Positions 24,168 through 35,546 of a stretch of 64,000 nucleotides of DNA are shown in pieces. The stretch spans positions 6,882,001 through 6,946,000 of the forward strand of contig NC_065873.1 in assembly GCF_933775445.1 (NCBI RefSeq), given 5' to 3'. The translations under genes and the position numbers were made by a program. Position 1 is the first letter of the stretch; each line of letters opens with the position of its first letter. Under the pieces are notes generated by a model. That model was not told the DNA's origin. It did not search any database and saw nothing but the letters and a program-made list of their open reading frames with translations. This stretch comes from Argentina anserina. Its lineage: Eukaryota; Streptophyta; Magnoliopsida; Rosales; Rosaceae.

Positions 24168-25210
24168 TACATCATGCAAGAGATTATGCAGTGACTACCC
24201 CCTGCCAGATTATTTGAACTGTCGACACGTAAGCCTTAGTTGGCGAGCTACAATTGACATCAAGCGTTGGTATCTTGCTACTCATCATCAACGTCCATGG
24301 CTTGTGACTGGTTATGTGTTAGAAAGACACATGTTGATGATGATTGGCAATCTAAGAAAAAAAATAACTTATAGTTATTGTGCTGGAACAATTGAGGGAT
24401 GGTTGATCATATCAAATCATAAAAGTTATGCTCATAGCTTCTTTTTCTGTAATCTATTATCAGATGCCAGAGTTAAGCTCTCATTACATGCGTCCCCGCA
24501 ATGGCATATTCTTCTCGGCACTAAAAGTGGTAGCCTCTTCGTTACCAACAACAACAACAGGCTATGTGGCTTGCCTTCACTTAAAACATTATGGACCAAG
24601 ATTGAGACTGAAGAAACTCTAAAATCTTGGGATATAGAATTTTTGATGAGACATTATGTGGGTTAGCAGTTATAGAAAAGGCGTTAGAGTTTGTGATGGT
24701 GTTTAACATCCATTTACAGACCCATGCCTACACAATACGTAGGTTGGTGCCCTAACTTTAAAAACATAGTTGGTGACACAAGGTTACAAACATGTTACTT
24801 AATTGGCGAATGTTTTGAATCAAAGGACATGTTTATGGTTTTGCATTAGCGTCCTCGTTCCCTTCTACAACATCAGATCATCGGATTCGAATTTTAAGTG
24901 TTCAAGTTAGAGGATAACAATGATGCTATCAATCCTCTTCAATTAGTGGGTAGAGATTGCTGACCTTGATGGTCGAGCATTGTTTATAAGCAGACACGCT
25001 CAATAGAAAATAGATTTCTTGTCATGATAAAACACTTGAAAAAAATTGTATCCATAGTGTTTTATCGAACGGTTTCGAAGGTGGCGTTGTTCATATCTGG
25101 AGTTTTATTCTTTGACAAATAGGAGCTTCAAACCTATAACTTATTCTTTACCATATCATTGTCGCGGTTTTGTTGGGAACATAGTACATGGTTTATTCCA
25201 AATCCTTGCT
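24168..25210 (+). pseudogene. Broken F-box/DUF295 (KIB1-4 beta-propeller) gene fragment
   Basis: A 150-codon frame (24214-24666) reads CRHVSLSWRATID and ATHHQRPWLV, the F-box helix and first propeller strand of plant F-box/DUF295 proteins, then an EGWLI-type strand. Downstream, in other frames with stops, come pieces such as PTQYVGWCPNF (about 24724), VFKLEDNNDAINPLQLVG (about 24901) and a terminal WFIPNP (about 25190), the expected order for DUF295. The start of the F-box is missing because the solo LTR abuts it. Frame breaks make it non-functional. Confidence 0.7.
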
Positions 25211-26579
25211 AGGTAGCTAGCTTTTACATAGAAATTACTTATTCCTTTAAGTTTTTGTTCAGTAGTGTTAGTGTCTTGGACTCTCAATCTAATTATAGGA
25301 CAAGAAGTGCAAAATCCAACAAGGAAAAAAAATTGAGTAACAATTTCTTTCTAAAAAAAAGTCTTGCAATCATGCAAAGGTTTGCGTTGCTTTTAAATTT
25401 TTATTTTTGAATATGATATCTACGTTGATCAGTAACACACATTTGACCAAAAAAGTACCACACTTGAGGTAATGAATTCAAATTATTAACACTTAAGCAC
25501 CTGATCCTTCAACTCTCCACCATATATAGTTCAACTAGACCAACTCAACAGTCTCCCCCTTTAATCTCTTCAAAGTCTCAGTTTGACGTAAAGTTACAAG
25601 TTGAAGCAGGTCCTCTAAATTCTCACACCGCTTCAACGCCATTGCCTTGTAAGATGACCCGAACCCGTTGATCTCCAACACAAACCTTAAGAGATGGGAA
25701 GACTGAAGGCGTACCAACCTACCACAAGGCATGCCTAACTGTAATCTCTTTAACATTTGTTTTCTAATGGCATAAAAAATCAGGGGTTCAATGCAAAACG
25801 TGAGATCAACAAATTTAACCTACTTATGATGAAATTCAACCTGCTAATGATGGGTGCGAATCAAATGTTGAGAATGATGGGTGAGATCCAAATAAATGAG
25901 AATGTTGGGCAAAACCCACCTGTGACATAGATGATAGGTTCGTTTTAAGCCCAAATTGGGCTAGCCTCTTCAATTATTTTTTATTGTTTTTCTCTCTACT
26001 TTTTACTCATATATTGAGATATTCTTTTCTCTCGATTTATGTCTATTTTGTTTTAAATGAGCATAACTCTTGATTATTGATATAGACATTGACAGAGCTA
26101 TTGGTGACTTCAACGATATTTATGGAGTCTTTTCTGAGAGGAGGGAGAAAGAGATCAAGACACATATAACTTTGGAGATTGAAAGGGTTCTTCAGGAGGA
26201 AAATCAAGTTAAGGGGATCTTTAGCCATAAATGACGCACACCTTGGCCGGGTGAGTGGGTATGAACAGAGCTCTAGTTCAATTGCTTAAGTGTTTTATGG
26301 GTAATGACGTTGATTATTATGCTAAGTGTATGTGTTTAGGAAGTGAGATTTAGAGAATACCTCCTACTTGCCTATGAGTTGTCGGATATTTGCTGAACAC
26401 ATGTGAACATATTGAAGTTTCAAATGAAGTATCAAGGTTTGAGTGATTTATGCAGTTTATGCAGAGCTGCAGGGCATGATGCAGGGGTATGCAGGGCAAG
26501 TTGTGCAGGGTTGCAAGCCCCTCTGCAGTGATGTTGTCGTTTTACCTATTCTACATCATTCTCAGTTATTCAAGATCGA
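25211..26579. other. Unassigned DNA, possibly older repeat
   Basis: A minus-strand frame of 73 codons (25756-25535) has no domain I recognise. The remainder may belong to the LTR fragment that ends at 27325, but its start could not be placed. Confidence 0.3.
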
Positions 26580-27325
26580 GGTGGTCGTTTGCTTCTCTTT
26601 GTGTCGTCTGAGCTCAAATTAGTGCAATTAATGCACATCGTGGGGTTGCTGACTTTCCCTCCATATTTGCACGCCTCTAATCTCTCTTTCCCATTATTTC
26701 TGGTTTGGTGCATGTTATGAGTAGATAGCTAGCTGTTGTGATTAGTCATAACCTAGTCTTGTAAAGTACAGTAGGTTGTATTCGTTGTTTCAGCTTTATC
26801 CTCTTTTCTCTACTATATATGCAGTTGTTGTTGCTTTGTATCATTTAAGTGAGAAATATATATTCATATTTTCATTGAGTTCATGTCTTATAGCTCTCTA
26901 AAATTAAACAGAACGCGTGTTTCAGGAGGAGAGTGTCTCTTCCGGTACACCATTGTGGTAGTCGTGAATCCATTTGGAAAAGTTTGTTTTGTTAGTTATC
27001 ATATTAGATGAGAATTTATCATGTGTATGATGTCGTTTAGTTTTTAGTTTACTCATACGAGATTTATAGCTTACCGAGTTTGTTGTTACATCCCGGTGCA
27101 CCAATCTATGGTGTAGAGTTTTGCAGGCAGGTGAGGTTCATTAAGGTTGCAGTGGAGGAGATTATAGAGTCACATTGGGGTAGAAATTTATAAATTTGAT
27201 AACTCTGTTGTAATGAGCTCCTTATGAGCGTTAAATTTGACTTGTTATTCAAGTTGTATAATGATGTAATGTTATTATTTAATTTGATTATGAGTTTTTA
27301 CGTCCTTGAATTGAAAGGTGTGACA
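26580..27325 (+). mobile_element. Truncated LTR, same broad family as the solo LTR at 21-24 kb
   Basis: The plus strand ends with TTGAAAGGTGTGACA at 27325, matching AATTCAAGGTGTAACA of the minus-strand solo LTR. The stretch TGAGCTCCTTATGAGCG...TTATTCAAGTTG (27209-27258) matches the same part of it. The motif CATCCCGGTGCACCAATC (about 27090) is typical of long chromovirus LTRs. No internal retroelement coding follows, so it is an isolated fragment. The upstream limit is uncertain. Confidence 0.5.
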
Positions 27326-30300
27326 ATTGTAACGTGTGGCTGGAGTGAGGGGTGGAAGTTATAGATCATATAGTACTAGTAAGGGATTGTCATTGTTAAG
27401 ATTGATTGCAAGTGCTAAGTGTGGCTCCAAGAAAAAAAAAATGAAAGAAAAATATTCAAAAGAAAAGTTGAGCACATTTTAGCTTCTGAATTGGCATTGA
27501 GATAGAAGAGAAGTTGGAGATGTTATATTAAAAGAAATTGTTGTTGTCTAAAGAAAGAGATGTGTGGTTGTAGTAATTGATTATGTAATGTTATGCTGCA
27601 TAAAATAGCCAAACAAAATGAGTTTAGTATAAGGCTCAGATATGAAGGTTTCAGGCTAAGCAAGTTTAAAAAAATTGAGAAGCTGCCCGGAGAAATGGTA
27701 ATAGAAGAAAAAAAAAGTAGAAAAGAAGTGAATGAAGCTAAGTGAAGAACGTAGAAGAAGTTGATGGCTAGAAGTGGAGTTTGATATTTGTAAAATGACC
27801 ATTGTGGCTTCGATTAGATATGGTTGCAATTTGAGGAGAGGATGTGGCCTTGAGGAGATCTAGAGGTGAATGATAATAATTTGAGATATGAGCTCTCTGC
27901 ATGATTCTACATACGGAAGAATGAAGAGAGATAGAGAGATAAAAGAGAGAACTACAGAAGAATAGAAATTAGAGTAACTACAATAAGTGGAGCCTTGTCT
28001 TCAAGATTTTTCAAAGTTGTTGTAGTATAAGGAGGTTATAATGAAGCTGAGGTCCAACACGATCATATTTGGCCTTACACGTTTATTATTGATGATGGAG
28101 GTGAAAGTGTGGCATGTATATGAATGGATTCAACAATCTTGATCATTGACATAATTGTGCTATATCAGTTTCTTAGAACCTTTGAATCCCCTTATCTTCC
28201 CTTTCTTCTTAGCCTAAACCATTAACCTCACTACAACTTGAGACCTAATAGGAGGCAAGAGCAATTCATGGAGATGAATTAAAAAGGTGAGCCTATGAGA
28301 CAATTCAGGTGATTTATTATTCTTATATGAGATCATTCTTTATTTTCTTTTTTAGAAAGAGCCTTCTTTTTCTTAATTTTTATGTGAGCTATCTTTGCTT
28401 GATATATCTTTTCTTTCACATAAATATGAGTGAATAAGATTAAGCCAGAAAATCTGAGTTTAAGTTGAAGCTGATTTTCATGTGATTATTCGGGTCATAG
28501 AGATTTGTGTTGATTTGTGGCTGAGTACGTAAGCATGAATGTCATCAGAATTCATTAGCACTCGATTGAAAGTTTTTTAAGGACCTGTTTCTATGCTTGT
28601 TATTATTGTAATGTTGCCATCTTAATTGGGATTGGTTCTCTGAGGTGATTGTTGGAAGAATTAGGATTGTATGTTTGTTCTTGATAGTTTGTATTTGTGT
28701 TTTGCTCGATGACTAGTAAAATTTAAGTTTTGGGGTATTTGATGAGTTCATATTTTGCTATATTTTTATACCTCCTACCCTTGACATATATAAATGTTTA
28801 ATTCTCATATTTTATAGTCTTTTTACTTAGCTTGGTGTTTTATAGGTTTGAAGAGCATTGGTAAGGAAAATGAGAAAAACTATAGCAAAACCGTTGGAGG
28901 AAAGTCTCAAGTCTGAAAAACTGAAGTAGTGCTGCAGCTCAATCACCTTTAGAGGTTAATCTATGCTGATTCAGGATGAACCAGAGGACGAGTAATATCA
29001 AAAGAAAACCCTTGAAGTCTAGTTTATGGAGAATTTCGCAGTTCGTGGTTTCGACATTCCAAGAGGAAGTTATGATGATTTAAGTGAAGATAATGCAGAT
29101 TTGACTGGAAACTACAATGCGTCACTACAAGTTCCGTATTAGGCGTGCTGTGCGTGTGAGGTCCAGAGGAAGAAATCCCTTATGTTTTGAAGGCCCAATA
29201 ATTGATATCTCTAAGTGTGCCACATATCTTGATGAAGACACCAATCAAAGAAGGATGAGGAATATAATGGAGGAATTTAGTCATATAAATACACAAGCTG
29301 AAGATAGATGCATGGGCCTTTTGAAGAATCAAAATTTGAAGTCCCGTGGAGAGCCAAGGCTACCCTCGTCAACACCATTTTCCTCTTCCTTCGTTTCATT
29401 ATGTTTTTCTTAATGATTTTCATGTTTGTTATGACTTTAAGTAGCTAAGTATTTTTCTAGGGCCACAATGGATCTTTAGCATGACTATTGATGTTTTTAG
29501 TTGGATGATTACTTGATTATTAGATTAGTGTTGAGTATTTAATTTCTATGATAATTGTTGCTTATTTCAAAATATTATTGACTCGTGACCTCTAGAGTTT
29601 TAGTTTAAACTATTTGATACAAGAGTAGGTAGATACCCATGTTGAATCTTGAATGCTTCTTGTGATTAAAGACCACAAATTGGTAAAATAGACGCCATGT
29701 TTTATTCGGTTTGTGTGAGTCATTTTGTTCTCATTGAACTTTATTGACCCTTAGAGTAAACACCATATTTCTAAGAGTAATTTGAGTATTATAAGGTAAT
29801 ATTCATACTTTAGAGAACTTATGTGTATAAGTACTCCGCCATAAGGCTTATAGGACGGATTATTTGACACCAGTATAATAGTTAGTGATTAAAACACTAG
29901 GAACCCAAATAGGATTGTGACGGTGAAGTTATAAGCCCTAGTGTTTGTTATCATTGTCCTAGATTACCTTCCAAAACTCTTTCCAAACTCTTAGTTCTAT
30001 CATCTTGTTCAATAATTTTGATTTGTTTTTCATTATGTGTGTTTGTTTGATCAATTAAGTTAGGATTAGAAGTTGACTATCAATCCCTAGTTGGAACGAC
30101 CTTGTACTTGCATAAGCTATACTACGATTGATTTGTGTACTTGTGAAGTTATTAAACATAGAAAAAAGAAACAAGAGAGTTTGCAAATGCGAATAACTAT
30201 TCATAGTGATTATTTCTTCGATAGACCCGCCTTTTAATAAATTATAATAATTTGCTACAAATTCCTACACAAAATTACATAGAGATGACCGTGCTTTATG

Positions 30301-30756
30301 TATAACAATTAAATCTCCTTTTGGTCTTCAACTCTTGATGTTGCCTGATAGATATGACGAAACCTAGCGGCGCCTCTGCATTAAGGTTAGGGGTGTGGTG
30401 GCTTTTATTTTTGATCTCCATCCACTCCGATACTGTCTCTTATTCTTGGAGGACATCCTTTTCGACCCCTATGTCGAGTCCACTGAGTTTGACTTTTGTC
30501 AATTTATGGTTTTATACTTGGGGTTGGCCTCTCAACTCCGATCGATCTGTGGTGTTCATTGGTTGCAGATCTATGGCGGTAGGTTGTTGGAGGTCCATCA
30601 GTTTGCTGGGTACATATCTTTTGGATCGGAGAGATCATATGGGTTCTAAGAGAGGTCGGGGATGAGATCTGGGTGTCGAATCTGGGATCTGGGGCCGCTC
30701 TTGTCAGAAATCGCGATCATCTGGTTGCGGCGGAGATCGACGCAATCTGATGGTGG
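27326..30756. other. Gene-poor DNA, parts resembling a non-autonomous LTR retroelement
   Basis: No gene is supported. The text from about 28735 (TGATGAGTTCATATTTTGCT) to about 30160 (GCTATACTACGATTGATTTG) recalls Ty3/Gypsy-related non-coding elements, where a TATACTAC..GATTGATT motif is common near the 3' end of the internal region. A 98-codon frame at 29117-29413 has no known domain. The GC-richer part 30340-30750 has several overlapping frames, none convincing. Confidence 0.3.
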
Positions 30757-30886
30757 CAAGGTTCTAAAAAACGCTATGCGGTAATCAGGCGGACAACTAA
30801 AAACCAGCGCCCAGAGGATTAATCGGGGATTAATCAGCGGCGGCCAAGGGTCTCCGGGCGCCTAGGCGGCGATTTTTAGAACACTG
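30757..30886. mobile_element. Small hAT-type MITE
   Basis: The left end CAAGGTTCTAAAAAACGC and the reverse complement of the right end, CAGTGTTCTAAAAATCGC, form a terminal inverted repeat. The element is 130 bp. The same CAANGTTCTAAAA terminus ends the larger element at 58764-59646. The flanks do not show a clear target duplication. Confidence 0.65.
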
Positions 30887-33702
30887 TAGGATAGTTAGGC
30901 TTGTGGTCGGAGGAGTGGATTTGGAGGAGAGCAGGTCATGGTGAGGATGGTACCCGTCGTCGTCAGGTGCGGCCTGCGGGTGTGCTAAGATGCCGTCAAC
31001 CTTCGTCGTTGGCTGGACGACGAAGCAATTCATCATTTGGGCAGCCTTGGGTATCCAGAGAAGAGCTAGGTGCCCAACGATGGGCTTGGAGTATTCTGGG
31101 CCATTTGGTGGACCTGAGAATGAGGTGTTGGGTTTTTTCTTTGAGGCCCACTCATTGTTTGTTCCAGATTTGAGACCCAGGAGGTATCACTCGATAGTCA
31201 TTGCATCTCAGTTACGAGTAATGTTACATTCCAGGGTTTGCAGCATTTTCATGGTACACTCCTACATTTTCACTCTAACATAAGACATTTTCTTGTTACT
31301 TTATGGGCCTACTGTAGAGATTCAGCATTGAGATGTTAGTTTCTAGTTATAGTATTGCTAGTTTGTTAAGAGTTAATCTTTTCACAAACTCTTAATTATC
31401 GTTGCTTCCGATTAGGAGGTGAGAGTTTGTTTATGTTTTTTTCGTACATTACATTCTATAATATTTTCTAATATATGATAATTCATCGTTCTAAAAAAAA
31501 TTTAATTCTCCTCCACAATATATTTTTAATCCTCATGGAGAAAGGTCACCCACACCTGAAGTCTATCAGAATCACCAGCACGTTGCAGAAGCAATTTCCA
31601 GCCCCTGCCAAGAATCACCGTTTGATATTGACCTCCAATGACCCAGCGTCGCATGCCTAATGTTGAGAGAATGCAGCTCCAAATGTTCCATTAAACAATT
31701 AGAACTTATGTACGTAATTCCATATTATTGGAATTGTTCACAAGGTACATTAGTTATAAGTGTCTACACATCAAACTTAGTATATTGAATTGTAGGTGGC
31801 TCGTTGTTTGTAGGAAATATCTATCTTGTATCTTGTAGATGAGCTCTTTAATCATACTACGTACATGTATAGATCGTCAACTGCATGCTAAACTAGGTCA
31901 TGCAATCACTACTACCTTAATTACCTTTCAAACCAAAGATGAGACATGAGTATAAACTTACCCATGCAAGAAAATAAAGATCACAAAATAGTATAGATCG
32001 AGGAAGAGACTATATATATGAACCTTATAATTACTTGTTCTTCTCATACAATTATTCAATTAATTAACGGTTGCACGTTACAATATATTTGGGTGTTGAG
32101 TTGCAGACTCTAGGAGTGAAAAAAAAAACTAATGTAAGTTACACTAGCTAATTAATAGTCTCGTTTACACGGTTATTACTATGAAACTCATTCTCTACTA
32201 CTATTTAATTTACATCCAAGAGTTGAATGATTAAGAGGCTACACTCATTAACATCATTTCTATATCCAATAACTTCATTTTTATATTCAATATTTCAATA
32301 GTTCTCGAGTTCTTCATAATCAGTCAAGATCAAAATAGTCCAATGGTGATCACACTACCAAAATCTTTGAAAAGTGCATATACAAAGATATTTTGCAAGA
32401 ATGATTCACTATAAGAATGAAGTAATCTAGTTACCTAATAATGAGAAACTTATTATAGTCAACCTAAGGTGGCTCATGGAGGGGGCTTTTCCCATTGGGA
32501 GATATAAAATGACACTAACCACCCCTCCCTGTTGATGTCGATGTTGAATTATAAATCGGATGACTCCCAAGTCTCACCCACACACGCCTCCATTTTGCTC
32601 CATCTAGTCGACACGAACTCGAAAAGACGTCCCTGTCTACCCTTCCCCTCCAAAACCCCGACACCTTCGAGGGCATTTTCGGGAAAGGACCCATCTGCAT
32701 CAGCAACCTGGCGTTTTTATTATTTAAGAGGCATAATCGTAATTTACGTGCACAACTCAAAGTCCATAATATATACATTTTTTTTGGTTAGTGAAGTCCA
32801 TAATATTTGGTCACGCTGTGTACACTTGCACCGTCCACCTCTCTCACCAACAAATTCGGTGTACTTGTTTTAGCTTGCCTAATTAAGCTCTACCTTATTG
32901 AATTAGCAATAATTTCATACCTTTTTGGTTGAGAGTTAGTGACCAAAATGGGGATCCAAAATGTTGTCTTCATAGTCATGAATGTTTCATACACCACCAT
33001 TTTTCCTTATTTTGCTTTACCCAACGAGGCTTGGACAATAACCATGAAATGTATTGCTACTTATGTTTAGCCTTCAATTCTTATTTCATGGATCATTTTC
33101 TCACTCCACCAAAAAAAGGTGCAAATTTCACACTACACAGCCGCCGGTTCCATCATTTTCTCATTGATGCTGGCGACACTAGCAACATTTATTTTTTCCA
33201 CAACTTTATGTGGATAATTCATCCTATATCACATCTAAAAACAAAAGTACATACCTGCTAAAATGATGGTCTACCTTAGTTGAACCAAATTAGCAATCTT
33301 TCAACAAAACGCAGCTGCTTTTTCACTTTTACTTACTAATATATACGTGTTACAGGTCCAACATACTAAAAAACACGTCATAAACTTCAAATAAGTGACA
33401 TATTTGAAAACAATTCATTGATAATTTCTAATTAGTAGTTACCAACATCGACTTCCTGCAACACATTTTTATAAAAACACATAGCAACTTTAAAAGAAGA
33501 CTAATTTTCATATTCGTGATCAGTGCAAATTCACTAAAAAACAGCTCGATAACAAATTCACTGAATCAATGCAGCTATGGAATTGTAGGATTTCAACCTA
33601 TCCACAAAGAGAACAAAATCAAGTTGCTTGAATTACATTGTTTTGTGTATAATAATTGTTATTAAAAAGAAAGAGATTTATAAGAGATAGAAACTGCTCC
33701 CA
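30887..33702. other. Gene-free stretch
   Basis: No exon, RNA gene or defined element was recognised. 30887-31290 is GC-richer and could be old LINE-type or captured sequence. 32480-32900 has C-rich, promoter-like text on the plus strand, but no gene follows. Confidence 0.35.
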
Positions 33703-33710
33703 CCCTATTA

Positions 33711-34165
33711 TAGGGGTGGGAGTTGGTACCGAAAAAATGGTATCGAAACCGATCGTCCTGTACCGAATATCGACGGGTCGGGATGAATCGATAAAATGTC
33801 TTCGTCCCGTATCGAACCTAATACCGAAATTTTATAAACGGTACGGTTCGGTATGTATAATTCATACCGAATGTATAAAATATATTAAATATATGTATTT
33901 TCAATATTTTTTTAGTTTTTTAGGTCTACATTGTACTTTTAAAGACTTAGAATGTTAATTTACATTAGCTAATAGTTATAAATAAATAGAAATACATGCA
34001 AAAATGTACAATTTTACCGAACCGAACCCATCCCGAATTGAAATGTATTGGTTCGGTTCGGTATTAAGTTTCAAATTTATGATCCCGAACTGAAACCGAA
34101 ACCGAATAAATTATCGAATCGGTATCAGCCGAATCCCAAACCGAACCGTACCGGTCCCAGCCCTA
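33711..34165. mobile_element. hAT MITE rich in CCGAACCGAA motifs
   Basis: Terminal inverted repeats: left TAGGGGTGGGAGTTGGTACC, right (reverse complement) TAGGGCTGGGACCGGTACGG. Flanks CCCTATTA (33703-33710) and TTCTATTA (34166-34173) agree at 6 of 8 positions, an aged 8-bp target duplication as expected for hAT. Subterminal regions repeat GGTACCG and CCGAACCGAA motifs. The element is 455 bp and encodes nothing; TAGGGNTGGG ends are typical of this plant MITE group. Confidence 0.8.
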
Positions 34166-34173
34166 TTCTATTA

Positions 34174-34689
34174 GGTGTGGAAGAGTGAGTAGTTATTTAT
34201 CTAATAGAGTGCGTGGTTAATTTTTAAAAGAAAAAAATTATTAATTTATTTAATTGAGTAAAATTAACTGTTATATCATTATCTGTTTATTTGTTAATAA
34301 ATAAATAAATAAATAATTTCAACATTTATATTTTGGTGAAGATTTTAGCTGTGTATCTTATAGTAGTAGAAGTAGAGATAAAAAAAATTTCTTGTAAGAT
34401 AATAATTTCTCCCCTCTTATTAATGGCGAAATTAATCCCCATGATACTTTGCTGGAACGTAAAAAGCACGGAATGCGTAGTACGCACTCCGCGTACTGCA
34501 AAAGACACCAAATCATCACCTACTCTCCACTCCACCGTAACCTCACTACATCCCAAACTCACCGCCCCCTTTAATCAAATCGATTTAATCCCGCAAATCA
34601 AATAATCACGTCACCACTAAACGCCGTTAACCCCAAAACCTTTCCCCTAACAAAACGACCTCACTCCCTCTTTTCTCCTCTTTTCTCAG
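34174..34689. other. Upstream flank of the RING gene
   Basis: AT-rich DNA with a TAAA microsatellite (about 34293-34315). From 34480 on the composition turns C-rich, as expected close to a promoter. Confidence 0.4.
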
Positions 34690-34726
34690 TTTCTGCAACC
34701 AACAAAGAGCGAAGAGCAGCAGCAGC

Positions 34727-34757
<31 letters not shown>

Positions 34758-35546
34758 CTCTCCGCAGCCGTCGCTCTCTGAATGCGCGGTTCCGTCACGG
34801 CAGGTCTGTGATTGATTGCTTTGATATTAAAATATATTGTTGCTAATTACACTGATTATGTGATGGAATTGCAGAGCCTAGGGATTTTGTCTTTTGTTTT
34901 TTTGATTTCGAAAGGTGTTTGACTATGAGTTTCGTTATTTCGTGCATGAAATCCGGATCCGCCTTCTGACCTATGTAACAATCTCTATATTTGCTATTTT
35001 TGGGGATTATTTTCATTTTTTAATTTTTGATTTTTTGGTTGTAGACTCAATCTATGAGTGTGTTCCTTGAGAGTAGCAGATTGAATCGATGCCTCGGGTG
35101 CTATATATATATATTTTTCGAGTATTTTTTATTTGTTTAATTTCATTAATATTGGTTTTGTCGGTGAAAATTAAAAATTAGAAAGCGGAAATGAAACAAA
35201 AATGATAGAACTGTTTTTGCTGCCTAGTTCTTGAAGCGATACACTGAGTTACATCAGTTTATTATTGACATTTTTTTTTATAAATATATCTAGCTCAAGA
35301 GTACTGTTATAAAATCTTCGGGTAACGTTTATTTGATTTGATTTGGATATGAATTTGTGATGAAGCCGATATTCGCTGTACTTTGGATTGTGTTTGTGAT
35401 GGTTTGTTATGTTTATGTTATTGCAGTGGAGCAACTGTTTATGGGATTCGGTGTTGGGTGATGATTGGTTGAGTTTTGAGTTTGAGCATGCTGTGTTGTA
35501 GCTGAGGGTTAGTATTGTAAGTTAAGAGTGCGGTGTATTTTGGAAG
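34690..35546 (+). promoter_or_regulatory. RING gene leader: CT-rich start region and leader intron
   Basis: A long CT dinucleotide run (34723-34755) resembles the pyrimidine-patch and GAGA-type leader common in TATA-less plant promoters. A donor CACGGCAG|GTCTGTG near 34803 and an acceptor TTATTGCAG|TGGAGC near 35427 suggest a leader intron of about 620 bp, with the coding start at 35547 in the next exon. Confidence 0.5.

Noticed and set aside
29117..29413. 98-codon ORF
   Set aside because: No domain and located in retroelement-like AT-rich DNA.
30354..31283. Several overlapping plus-strand ORFs
   Set aside because: Frames overlap each other, lack a domain, and are cut by a MITE at 30757-30886.
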